Source of the DNA: Sphingomonas cavernae
Lineage (GTDB): Bacteria; Pseudomonadota; Alphaproteobacteria; Sphingomonadales; Sphingomonadaceae
Direction of reading: 5' to 3'
Assembly: GCF_003590775.1 (NCBI RefSeq)
Contig: NZ_QYUM01000004.1
Coordinates: 248,001 to 312,000, forward strand
DNA length: 64,000 bases
A model generated the notes under the pieces. The model did no database searches. It was not told where the DNA came from and saw nothing but the letters and a program-made list of their open reading frames with translations. The stretch's first letter is position 1, and every line of letters starts with the position of its first letter. The position numbers and the translations under genes are program-made. Shown one piece after another: positions 9,125 through 17,262 of this stretch.

Positions 9125-10011
9125 TGCACATCTCCTGTCAATTCGATGCGGTGCGCCAGTTTTTCAGGCAAGGTCGATAGATTTTCGTGTTCCAGCAGGG
9201 CGAGGAAGGCTTCGTCCCGTTTGAGTTGGCGCAGCGCTTCGATAATGATCATAAGGCGGCTATTCGTCGCATTTGCCCGGCGGATCATATCTCGCTTGCG
9301 GCTGACATCTTCTTCATAGGCGCGAAGTAAGGTGGCTGAGGACATTTTTTCGCCGCTGTAGGCCGGGCGGGTGACCTCACGGCGTCGTTTTCGACGCAGT
9401 TCCACAAGGCGTTTGGCTGCAAGCAGCTTCTTCCCTCGAAGCTGCCCGGACTCATATGCGGCATGAAGCGCTTGCTGAACCTCGTGGTCCTCGGCTTCCG
9501 CTATCTCAACCGCCACACTTAGTGGGATCACCCGCGCTTCGACGGAACGCAAAAGTCGATCTTCACCCCTCTCAAGAAGATTGGCAACGCCACTCACATA
9601 CTCAACGGTTAGCCCTGTCTTGCGAGCGATATCGGCCATTGAATGGCCGCGCTGCCGCATGCCACCGATATCCTGAAGAAGATCAATGGCACTATGTTGC
9701 CTTCGAGCGCAGTTCTCAACAAGGCTGGCGATTAAACAATCCTCCGGATCAGCGGAAACGACCAAGGCGGGAACCTCTTTTTGTCCCAACCCCTGATAGG
9801 CCTCCAAGCGCCCTTGGCCGCAAACAAGATCATAGAATGGCCCTTCGGCTTCCATTCGGCGCGTGACAGTGATTGGGCGTTTCAATCCGATCTGCGCGAT
9901 GTTATCAACTATCTCTTTGAATACGCGTTTGTTTCTGACGCGAGGATTGACGACCGTTATGCGATCGAGCGGGATCCATTCGACCTTCTGGGCGGGACGT
10001 GCCTCTGTCAT
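9121..10011 (-). CDS. ParB N-terminal domain protein
   Basis: The 296-residue protein carries a ParB N-terminal domain (WIPLDRITVVNPRVRNKRVFKEIVDNI, GLKRPITVTRR, YDLVCGQGRLEAYQGLGQKEVPALVV), then an HTH (GHSMADIARKTGLTVEYVSGVANLL near residues 125-150) and a basic, helical C-terminal half (RLVELRRKRRREVTR). The GQGR block fits the CTP/phosphate-binding motif of the family. It overlaps the serine recombinase gene by 4 bp and the second ParB-like gene by 4 bp. The three genes form one tightly packed operon, and I infer that the pair assists the recombinase or stabilises the element. Confidence 0.82.
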   Translation of the reverse strand: MTEARPAQKVEWIPLDRITVVNPRVRNKRVFKEIVDNIAQIGLKRPITVTRRMEAEGPFYDLVCGQGRLEAYQGLGQKEVPALVVSADPEDCLIASLVENCARRQHSAIDLLQDIGGMRQRGHSMADIARKTGLTVEYVSGVANLLERGEDRLLRSVEARVIPLSVAVEIAEAEDHEVQQALHAAYESGQLRGKKLLAAKRLVELRRKRRREVTRPAYSGEKMSSATLLRAYEEDVSRKRDMIRRANATNSRLMIIIEALRQLKRDEAFLALLEHENLSTLPEKLAHRIELTGDVQ

Positions 10012-11579
10012 CCGACTCTCCTCAATTCGCGGCGGCGAGCAAACTCATAGAATGTGTCGAGTGTGTCGAAGCGATAAGCATCCAAGGACAGCCCATTGTG
10101 TTCGCAAAGACGTAATATCGCGTTCTGCATGTCGAGGCGGGGCAGAATATAATAGTCATAGACGTTCGCGTTTGCACTGTTCATGCGAACGCCGACCGTG
10201 AAGTCTGGTTTCAACGCGGTATCCAGACGCAATTTCCAGCGCGATGATCCGGCGGATGTAAGGATGCACCTCATTATAACAATGGATGCGGTGAACTCTC
10301 CGTTGATCGTAAGCAGATCGGTCCCCGGATTTTGATCTACTATGCCACCCCGCGATCTCAAACCGCCTATCACCTCGGTGACGACAGTAGGATGAAGCTC
10401 GCGCAGCTTGCGATTGATCTCAAGATAGCGGTAGTCGCGATTTGGCACGAAACCGACCAATGAGTAGGCACGCAACAAACTGCCGAATCGGTATCGATAA
10501 GCACTACTGGATGGCGCGTCTTCGAATTCGTCTATGATTAATCCGGAAATGGCGTGCGCGCTGCCTAGCACCGTCCTCAGTTTTTCGAGCAATTCTTCGT
10601 CGCTTAGGCGTTCACTTCGCGCGTCGATAGTCGCACGTGCCTTATCGAATGTTTCACGGTCTACAATTCCTGGAAAAACGTTGTCTGCTCTTATCCATTC
10701 GGCAGGATCGTTTCTGACATGCTGCTGTTTGAGCTTGAAGGAAGTGCGGCCCCATACGTTATTTCCGATATACTTTTCGTTGATAAGAAGTTGGTGCACA
10801 GTTCCGCGGGTCCACGGTCTTCCAAGGTCGGTCAAAATACCCTGTCCATTAAGCTGAGCCGCGATTTCCGGCTCCATCTTCCCTTGATTAACGAATAGAT
10901 CGTAGACCTCGCGCACGATGGCTATTTCTTCGTCCGGCCCTGCGATCAGCACAACCCGGTCCGTTGCAATGCTTTTGTGCTGCCCTCGGGAAAGCTCACC
11001 CTTGGGCTGGCCCGTTTGATCAATCAGCATGCGGCGCAGGCCGTAGCCGGCAGCTCCTCCTTGGCGATAGCCGAGACGTATAAGATGGGCCTGTCCAGCA
11101 AATACCTTGATGGAAAGGTCATGGCTGTATGCACCAGCCATTACGCGTTTCACGTTCTTGATGATTGATGACTGAACGCTGCCGTCATTGTCGAACTGGT
11201 CGATGCAATATTGAACTACAACACCCGCGCGCCGTAGCCTCAATTCGTAAGTCGCCGCCTCGTCTGCATCCTGAAAACGTCCAAAGCGGCTCACATCATA
11301 AACGAGTATTGCTGCGAACGGTGCATTACCTGATTCAACATCTTCGAGAATTTGGCGCAGGCCGGGACGACCGGAGATATTTAGACCGCTTTTTCCCTCG
11401 TCTGCGTAGGTCTTAATGATTTCATAACCGTGCTGCTGGGCATACTGGCGAATGGCGGCTGTCTGATTATCGGTCGAATATTGCTGGTGCTCGGTAGACA
11501 TGCGGACATATTCCGCTGCCGGTATGCCCGGCGAGGGTCGTTCTCCATCGCCATTGGATTGGTTCCAGTTGATTACCAT
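10008..11579 (-). CDS. Large serine recombinase
   Basis: The 523-residue protein is a serine site-specific recombinase. The resolvase domain holds the nucleophile in YVRMSTEHQ (Ser28), followed by DEGKSG and the arginine motif YDVSRFGR, which are intact. A Recombinase domain follows (REVYDLFVNQGKMEPEIAAQLNGQGI, WTRGTVHQLLINEKYIGNNVW, about 215-290). The C-terminal 200 residues lack a clear CxxC zinc ribbon, so this is a divergent member. The ATG at 11579 is preferred to a TTG at 11621. It could move the inner module alone, or resolve or invert DNA for the casposon; the sequence does not decide this. Confidence 0.88.
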   Translation of the reverse strand: MVINWNQSNGDGERPSPGIPAAEYVRMSTEHQQYSTDNQTAAIRQYAQQHGYEIIKTYADEGKSGLNISGRPGLRQILEDVESGNAPFAAILVYDVSRFGRFQDADEAATYELRLRRAGVVVQYCIDQFDNDGSVQSSIIKNVKRVMAGAYSHDLSIKVFAGQAHLIRLGYRQGGAAGYGLRRMLIDQTGQPKGELSRGQHKSIATDRVVLIAGPDEEIAIVREVYDLFVNQGKMEPEIAAQLNGQGILTDLGRPWTRGTVHQLLINEKYIGNNVWGRTSFKLKQQHVRNDPAEWIRADNVFPGIVDRETFDKARATIDARSERLSDEELLEKLRTVLGSAHAISGLIIDEFEDAPSSSAYRYRFGSLLRAYSLVGFVPNRDYRYLEINRKLRELHPTVVTEVIGGLRSRGGIVDQNPGTDLLTINGEFTASIVIMRCILTSAGSSRWKLRLDTALKPDFTVGVRMNSANANVYDYYILPRLDMQNAILRLCEHNGLSLDAYRFDTLDTFYEFARRRELRRVG

Positions 11580-11646
11580 TGCTGTTACCCAGCGAAAATC
11601 GGCGGAAGTGGATGGTTGCAATCCTTAGATCGGAAGGTGCGGAAAC

Positions 11647-12027
11647 ATGCTTCCAGAAAACGGCAGAGTATTTCCAAATGGGCGTAACAATGTGACGGAA
11701 GCCGAATATATCGGCCGCATCAGTCAAGCATTGCGAGATGAGCTTGGCGCAACACGGGCCGCTGCCAAGACGATCATGAAATGGACAGGGGCTTCTGATC
11801 ATACCGCGAGAAACTGGATAAATGGCGTAACAGGCCCAAATGGCCATCATCTCGCCGCCCTTGCTCATCACTCAGACGCAGTATTGGCAGCGATGCTGGG
11901 AATGAGCGAACGACAGGAATTGTTGCTGTCCCTAGACATTCATGCGGCAGAAGTAGCTCTCGCCAAGGCGATTGGTGCTCTTGAAATGCTGAAACGCCAA
12001 GCAATAGCCAAGAGCAAAAACGTATAA
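11647..12027 (+). CDS. Helix-turn-helix protein divergent from the recombinase
   Basis: The 126-residue protein has an HTH of the kind often found beside alphaproteobacterial recombinase modules (ATRAAAKTIMKWTGASDHTARNWINGVTGP near residues 38-67, then HHLAALAHHSDAVLAAMLGM). It probably binds DNA and may control the divergent recombinase operon, with which it shares a 67-bp gap. No enzymatic motif is visible. The ATG at 11647 follows AGATCGGAAGG, which includes a plausible GGAAGG site. Confidence 0.6.
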   Translation: MLPENGRVFPNGRNNVTEAEYIGRISQALRDELGATRAAAKTIMKWTGASDHTARNWINGVTGPNGHHLAALAHHSDAVLAAMLGMSERQELLLSLDIHAAEVALAKAIGALEMLKRQAIAKSKNV

Positions 12028-12159
12028 TGTTATCAAATGTAGTTAAATATTAAATATATATAGTATCCAATAAAATTCACTAAAAACAGAAAATTATTAT
12101 ACATAAATTGTTGGTCGTTATTTGCTTTAAAATGAATTATGGAAATATAATGCAATATT
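12028..12159. other. AT-rich gap inside the casposon
   Basis: This 132-bp stretch and the first bases of polB's 3' end are strikingly AT-rich (runs such as TTAAATATTAAATATATATAG) compared with the surroundings. It separates the recombinase module from the polB operon, whose genes converge here. No gene or strong terminator stem was seen. It may be a module junction, a replication-related site or simply a relaxed intergenic segment. Confidence 0.5.
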
Positions 12160-15100
12160 CTAAATTTTATAAGCGATCTTTCTCCGTAGATTCGACGGAT
12201 CGACGCCCAGCCGACGTGCTGTAAAGCGAAGTCCATCACGTTCAACGGCAGCTCTGAGCTGATACAATTCGGCCTGTCGAGCATGATCCAGCTTTGAAAA
12301 TAGATGGATAGCAGCGGGCAATCGTGCAGCAACAAGTTGCGGCAGGCTCTCTACATTCATATTTTTCAACCGCATTGAAGTGATGCCAAGCGCCTTCTCT
12401 GCTTTCGCGAGGCCGATCTGCGCAACAAGCGACGTCAATTCATACACGAGCTGCGTCCGATCATTTTCCGCTATGCCATAGTTCGGCTGCGTATCGGCAC
12501 TAAACCCCAGCACTGCCTGCCGCTCCCAATCATTCGATTCCTTCCCGATGTGCCGAGTAGCAGTCATCCTGATGTGTCGCCGAAGCGTCACGCCACGGTC
12601 GAAATAGTCAGCATTGAGGAACTTCGATTCGGGCTGAAGGTGATATTGTGCGAGCGCGTCGGCATAGGATTTGAGCGCCGCTTTTGGCACGGAGGCACCG
12701 CTTTCTCTATCGAACGCGACTGCGACGGCTTTGCCAAAATCACGGTCAAACGGTGCGATGGGCTTGACCGCCTTGGTTTTAGAACGGCGCGACTTACCCG
12801 ATCGATCGGCGATGCGCTCGCCAAACAGGCACCACTTTGCCGACATTGATAGCAGGAAGCCGAACGGCTTGACCTGATCGCGATAATTCCGGTCGCGATT
12901 ATAGGCTGAAAACCAGCGCAGCAATTCGGGTGTCGTGGCACCGTAGCGACTGATCGCTGGCGCTCTTAGTCCGGGGTGATAGGTGAGCGGTACGATTTCG
13001 GGCGTGCCCGCAAGGGCGGCGCGAATGACATGCCACCACAGATCACTGTGCCAGCGCAATATACCCTTGGTGAACACCGACTTGTGCGGCGTCGGGATAT
13101 AGGCAGGCGCGCCATCATCGCCATAGGGCGGCAACAAATGCCCAAGCCCGTGGGCAGATACCTTGCGCATGATCGGCGCGCCATCGGCTGCAATATTGAA
13201 CAGGGCATAGCGCTTGGACGAAACCGCGAAGCAATAAAGCGGTGCTGGCAGGCCCGTATCCAAGCACGCATTTTCATCCTCGATTTTCAGGATTGAACCA
13301 CCAAAGTCATAGGGATTGAGCGCCGCAAACCAATCGACAATGTGTGTAACGTGACGCGCGAAATCTTCGGAATCCATCTCAGCGGGCTTGGCAATCGCCA
13401 TACTATCTGTGTCGCAAAACGCCCATTCCAGATCATGATCGACCACATGCCGTTCAGCGATGGCAAGCATCAATCGGGCCGCGCCGGTTATCAGCGCCGC
13501 CACCACGGGATGAAAGAACGGCCCCGGCTCTTCCACCTTGTCGCTCGCGAAGCTGAATGGCGCGCATGTCGAACCGTGAACCGTCGTTGAAACTCGTTTC
13601 GCCAGCGTTGCAACATTCACTTCGGCATACATGCCATAGCTGGTTGCATTTGCCGCAATTTTGAGCGCGTTTTGCTCGATATCGAGCGCGTCGCGTTCAT
13701 CTCCGGTCGCTGCGTCGCGCTTCACCTTGACCGATTGCCGCAATTCAATGACGCGTTTGAAATAATCGGCGGTAGCAGGATCAACGCGATAGTCGGGATT
13801 GCCGCTAATATCGACGGAGCGAAGATCCGGCTGCACCGGGCCCGGCGCGAACGCCACCGCTTCGATCACTTTGGGCGATTTTCCGGTCAGCAGCTTCGCC
13901 GCGATGCAGTCGGCAAGTGTGAACCACAATGGGCAATCCGACGTGAGATGGTTTGCGCCGATGGTTGTTTGTGCTTCGCCGGAATAGGCGGCGCGAACCG
14001 GAAATATGTCGCCCTCCGGCAAGACCTGAACGATAGCCGACAAGCGCTTCCAAAGCGCTTGGTCTTGAAGCGCTGCGATATCGACAGTTTCGAGCAATGC
14101 CCGTGTTTCAACCGTCGCATCTCGCCATGTCATGCCATCGGCGATGATGAACGGCCAGAGCCCCATCAATGTGCAAACAGTGGGATACATGGACAGAAAA
14201 TCGCACAGGATGACCTGCCAAATTTCGCGCCGAATATGAACTTCGGAGCGCCCCCCGAAATAGCTTCCCATGATATTGGCGAGCATCTGGCGTGGGAAAT
14301 CGGGCTGCATTTTCTGCCACGGCTGAATTCCCATTTCGCGAATATAGCCTTTGCCGATGCTCGCCTCGCTATAGACCTTTTCAGGGAGCAAATTTGGCAG
14401 GCCGAGCCGGTTCAACCGGGCGATCAATTCGACATAGCATTCCCATGTCGTTTGCACGTCGCGCACGGCGTAGCGCACCATGTCATCGGTCACGGGACCG
14501 GCGAAATCGTCGAAGTCCAGCTTGGGATTTTCGATATTCAGGAAGCGGGACAGGCTCGCGAGCGAGAACGAGCGGGCGAAAAGCGCACCGGCCAAGGTCT
14601 TGAGATCGACGAAATGGCCCGCGCGATGCGGCACCTTCTGGCCGCGCTTGCGAAAGCCGCGCCCCTCGGGCTGGCGCATGGTCGCGGCAAAGCGGATGAA
14701 GGCCATGCGCTGCGAAAGGTGCTTCACCTGCACATGCGGATAAATCTTTTGCTGGGACAGGGTGAAGGAAAAACCGCCACGCATTTCAGTTCGGGCTGAG
14801 CCATGCGCAATGGCGATGCGGGAAATATCGAAGGGCAGGTTGAAGCCGATAATCGTCGCCCGGAACTGATAGCCGATGCCGAAGAAAATCTCGTCGTTGA
14901 ATTCCTCACGAGTGCGCAGGCGCAGTCCATTGGCGTCAGCATGTTGGCGCAGCGCTTCGAGTTCATTCGCAGTCACACCGTCGGGCTCGAAAAAGATGCC
15001 CGCTTCATGCAACTCGCCAGCATTCCGCACCTGATAGGTGCCGAAGCGCAGCGACTGTCCCGCGTCGGTTGTTGTTTCAGTGTCGAAAATGAGCGTCCAA

Positions 15101-15240
15101 GGCGACGCGCCAAGCGTTGACTTTTGGCGCTTCGATTTGGGTTTCGCTGGATCGCGCAATTCTCTGAATTGCGGACCCGCAAAGGCGCGAAGGGCGATCG
15201 GCAGATGATCGCTGATAGACGGGATGGGAAAGCCGGTCAT
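12160..15240 (-). CDS. Casposon family B DNA polymerase with 3'-5' exonuclease
   Basis: The 1026-residue protein should copy the element. Exo I is FDTET (D53, E55), Exo II is GFNLPFD (N134, D138) and Exo III is YAVRD (Y257, D261). The linker motif YFGGR lies at 327-331. Polymerase motif A is DFLSMYP (D347), motif B is KIAANATSYG (K527, Y535) and motif C is FCDTDS (D610, D612). All catalytic residues are present, so it is predicted active. A C-terminal Fis-type HTH follows (RFTARRLGVDPSNLRRKI, last 25 residues). The ATG at 15240 has GGAGGG upstream and overlaps the HNH stop by 4 bp; a GTG at 15249 is less likely. Confidence 0.95.
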   Translation of the reverse strand: MTGFPIPSISDHLPIALRAFAGPQFRELRDPAKPKSKRQKSTLGASPWTLIFDTETTTDAGQSLRFGTYQVRNAGELHEAGIFFEPDGVTANELEALRQHADANGLRLRTREEFNDEIFFGIGYQFRATIIGFNLPFDISRIAIAHGSARTEMRGGFSFTLSQQKIYPHVQVKHLSQRMAFIRFAATMRQPEGRGFRKRGQKVPHRAGHFVDLKTLAGALFARSFSLASLSRFLNIENPKLDFDDFAGPVTDDMVRYAVRDVQTTWECYVELIARLNRLGLPNLLPEKVYSEASIGKGYIREMGIQPWQKMQPDFPRQMLANIMGSYFGGRSEVHIRREIWQVILCDFLSMYPTVCTLMGLWPFIIADGMTWRDATVETRALLETVDIAALQDQALWKRLSAIVQVLPEGDIFPVRAAYSGEAQTTIGANHLTSDCPLWFTLADCIAAKLLTGKSPKVIEAVAFAPGPVQPDLRSVDISGNPDYRVDPATADYFKRVIELRQSVKVKRDAATGDERDALDIEQNALKIAANATSYGMYAEVNVATLAKRVSTTVHGSTCAPFSFASDKVEEPGPFFHPVVAALITGAARLMLAIAERHVVDHDLEWAFCDTDSMAIAKPAEMDSEDFARHVTHIVDWFAALNPYDFGGSILKIEDENACLDTGLPAPLYCFAVSSKRYALFNIAADGAPIMRKVSAHGLGHLLPPYGDDGAPAYIPTPHKSVFTKGILRWHSDLWWHVIRAALAGTPEIVPLTYHPGLRAPAISRYGATTPELLRWFSAYNRDRNYRDQVKPFGFLLSMSAKWCLFGERIADRSGKSRRSKTKAVKPIAPFDRDFGKAVAVAFDRESGASVPKAALKSYADALAQYHLQPESKFLNADYFDRGVTLRRHIRMTATRHIGKESNDWERQAVLGFSADTQPNYGIAENDRTQLVYELTSLVAQIGLAKAEKALGITSMRLKNMNVESLPQLVAARLPAAIHLFSKLDHARQAELYQLRAAVERDGLRFTARRLGVDPSNLRRKIAYKI

Positions 15241-15602
15241 GCCGTGCACCCTCCGCTTTTCGGCGCGGCACGTTCGATCAATGCCAACCCGAAGGCATGG
15301 AGTTTTTCGATAATGATGCGCAGCATGTCGGCAAGGCCGATGAGGAAATGGCCGATGCTATCGAGCATTGGTTCGGCATTCGGGTCGAACGCGGAATGGT
15401 CCTTCTGATCGTCGCTGACCTTGCGATGGCAGTTCCGGCAAATCCGCACGGTCGTGTCATCCCGGCCGTGATCGGCAACATGGTGCAGTTCGATACAACG
15501 CCAGTCGTTTTCGCCGCACATTCCGCAGAACGGCTCGTTGCTGCCAAGCACCTCCAGACGGCGCTGCTTTCGCGCCTCGCGTGCCATTTCAACCTTGTTC
15601 AT
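15237..15602 (-). CDS. Casposon HNH endonuclease
   Basis: The 121-residue protein is a compact HNH nuclease. C26-x2-C29 and C55-x2-C58 form the structural zinc site, and the catalytic pair lies in ELHHVADHG (H40, H41), with H59 just after the last cysteine. HNH nucleases are a common companion of cas1 and polB in casposons, though their role there is unproven. The ATG at 15602 follows GAAAGGA. It is coupled to polB by an ATGA overlap and lies 13 bp downstream of an HTH gene, so the three form one operon. Confidence 0.92.
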   Translation of the reverse strand: MNKVEMAREARKQRRLEVLGSNEPFCGMCGENDWRCIELHHVADHGRDDTTVRICRNCHRKVSDDQKDHSAFDPNAEPMLDSIGHFLIGLADMLRIIIEKLHAFGLALIERAAPKSGGCTA

Positions 15603-15615
15603 TGGTACATTCCTT

Positions 15616-16185
15616 TCACTGGATGAGCCGGTAAATTTCAAGGAATTGCTCGCTTCCGGCAGCGGCGAGACGATGAAGGGCATTGGGGTCGGTTTCGAGC
15701 GGATGGGTGCCGCCCTTGGCGTCGATGACCGCTCGGCCCGCGAATGGGAGCAGCAGGCCGATATCGTTTGATGTCAGAAACGCTTGCACCGCCGCCAAAT
15801 GCTGCCCGTTCAATGACGCTTGATCGAAGCCGCGAAGTGACACGCTTCGCCTTTCGCCCTCCGAAATGACGGTCATCTGGCGCAATCGATCATCGGTGAA
15901 TTTCCATGATCGACCGCGACGTTCGACAAGCGCGTTTTCGCGCAGAAAGCGCCGCAGTCGTTCCGGCGCTATGCCCGCCGATTTGGCGGCGGCGCTTTGA
16001 TTGCCCGACTGACGGAGCGCTTTGTATGCCGCTTCAAGCCGCTCGGCGTCTTTCGTAGAAGCGGAGCGGATGGACGCTTCACCCGAACGGGCATGACCCC
16101 GCGCTTGCGAACGGCTAAGTCCGCGCTTCGCAGCATTGGCAATGCGCCGGGCGTATTCCTTTTTATGGTCCCGAATCCGGCGCAT
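15616..16185 (-). CDS. Casposon-associated putative DNA-binding protein
   Basis: I do not recognise the family. The 189-residue protein opens with a strongly basic helical stretch (RRIRDHKKEYARRIANAAKRGLSRSQARGHARSGE), continues with an HTH-like segment (GNQSAAAKSAGIAPERLRRFLRENALVERRG, about residues 60-92) and ends with a conserved-looking tail (SLRGFDQASLNGQHL, FLTSNDIGLLLPFAGRAVID). It heads the operon with the HNH and PolB genes. The ATG at 16185 has GAGGGTGAG at the right spacing. DNA binding is inferred from the HTH-like segment and the charge. Confidence 0.6.
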   Translation of the reverse strand: MRRIRDHKKEYARRIANAAKRGLSRSQARGHARSGEASIRSASTKDAERLEAAYKALRQSGNQSAAAKSAGIAPERLRRFLRENALVERRGRSWKFTDDRLRQMTVISEGERRSVSLRGFDQASLNGQHLAAVQAFLTSNDIGLLLPFAGRAVIDAKGGTHPLETDPNALHRLAAAGSEQFLEIYRLIQ

Positions 16186-16286
16186 CTCACCCTCGCTGTT
16201 AAAGCAGGGGCGAGATGTGACCCGTGCAGCCGAGTCCAATTTCATCAAACGAGACGCATCTGTGCGCGTCGGCTAGGTTGTACCGG

Positions 16287-17231
16287 ATGACCAATGCCGA
16301 CCTTGCCGCTTTATTGAATCGCGAACTGGGCCTGACAGGGGCGCAAGCGATAACTGTGAATGTCATTCGCCAGTGGGTGCTTTGGGATGTTTTGCCAAAG
16401 GCCAGCGCTAAAGGGCGCGCCATTGGAAAGCGCCCCGATTGGAATCGCGACGCTGTGGCGCTTCGTCGAGCGCGACGGCTTGCGGAACTAAGAACCTTAG
16501 GGGTGCGCGGCCGGTATGCAGTGATCGCGCAAGCCTATTTCGAATGGGGGCATTCGGATTTTGAGCTTGTGCGCGGGGCAATTGCAGCAGAGTTTCGACG
16601 AAGCGCAGCTCAACTATTGAAGGGGGTCACTTCAGAAACGCGCTTCGATGACTTTTCCGCAATCAGTGCGACGCGCCGGAAAGCGCTCCAGCATCAATCC
16701 GGTCCATTGGATAAGCGTTTTGTCGGCACGAAATTCGAGCAATCTCCCGAACTCTACCTAACGTCCCTCAATATGATACGGACGGGCGAAGGTGATGCTT
16801 CGCAGATGTCCGCTTTGGTTTTACAGGCCGCGCAACAGATTGCGCCAACCCATGCCACCCACCTAGCACCTCAAATCAGTGAATTATTAACCCAAGCGCT
16901 ACCGGGTCTTTTTGGTAGCGATGAGGAAATTGCCAATTCAGGTGAAGAGACAATCCGCAATTCGCCAAAGCGCAATTTCAGAATTGCCCGTATCGCATTG
17001 AAGCGAAGATCCGCATTTGTGCGGGGACATTCTTCATTTTCGCAATTTCCTCAATTGCCCGAAGAATTGCGGGAATTGAGCACGGCGCTAATTCCATTAA
17101 CCCCGCAAATCACTACCGGAAAATGGGCAATATCCGCCTTCGTGGCAATACTGCACACGCTCAAAAATGCTGCGGCTATAAGCGATAAAAATCAGGGGTT
17201 AATGCGCTCAATTTTGGGCGATTTCGGGTGA
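16287..17231 (+). CDS. Winged-HTH protein upstream of cas1
   Basis: The 314-residue protein begins with a MerR/wHTH-like domain (DLAALLNRELGLTG, NVIRQWVLWDVLPKASAKGRAIGKRPDWNRDAVALRRARRLAELRTLGVRG, residues 4-75). The rest is helical and unfamiliar. It is divergent from the HNH-polB operon across a 101-bp gap and ends just ahead of cas1 (a TTG that could start cas1 lies 1 base after its stop). Co-transcription with cas1 suggests a regulator or an accessory factor that binds the element ends. The ATG at 16287 is chosen; an upstream GTG at 16224 would overlap the divergent promoter. Confidence 0.65.
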   Translation: MTNADLAALLNRELGLTGAQAITVNVIRQWVLWDVLPKASAKGRAIGKRPDWNRDAVALRRARRLAELRTLGVRGRYAVIAQAYFEWGHSDFELVRGAIAAEFRRSAAQLLKGVTSETRFDDFSAISATRRKALQHQSGPLDKRFVGTKFEQSPELYLTSLNMIRTGEGDASQMSALVLQAAQQIAPTHATHLAPQISELLTQALPGLFGSDEEIANSGEETIRNSPKRNFRIARIALKRRSAFVRGHSSFSQFPQLPEELRELSTALIPLTPQITTGKWAISAFVAILHTLKNAAAISDKNQGLMRSILGDFG

Positions 17232-17262
17232 ATTGAGCCCACGATTCCAGTATGTATTTTTA

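Noticed and set aside
10008-11579. Serine recombinase as the enzyme that inserted the whole element
   Set aside because: Large serine recombinases cut at a short core and leave only a few bases of crossover sequence without terminal inverted repeats. The 14-bp duplication and inverted ends fit Cas1 integration.
12033-12335. A 100-residue reverse frame through the AT-rich gap
   Set aside because: It overlaps the 3' end of polB in another frame, has no ribosome site, and its composition follows the AT-rich run.
13672-14799. A 375-residue forward frame inside polB
   Set aside because: It runs antisense through the conserved polymerase motifs and has no support of its own.
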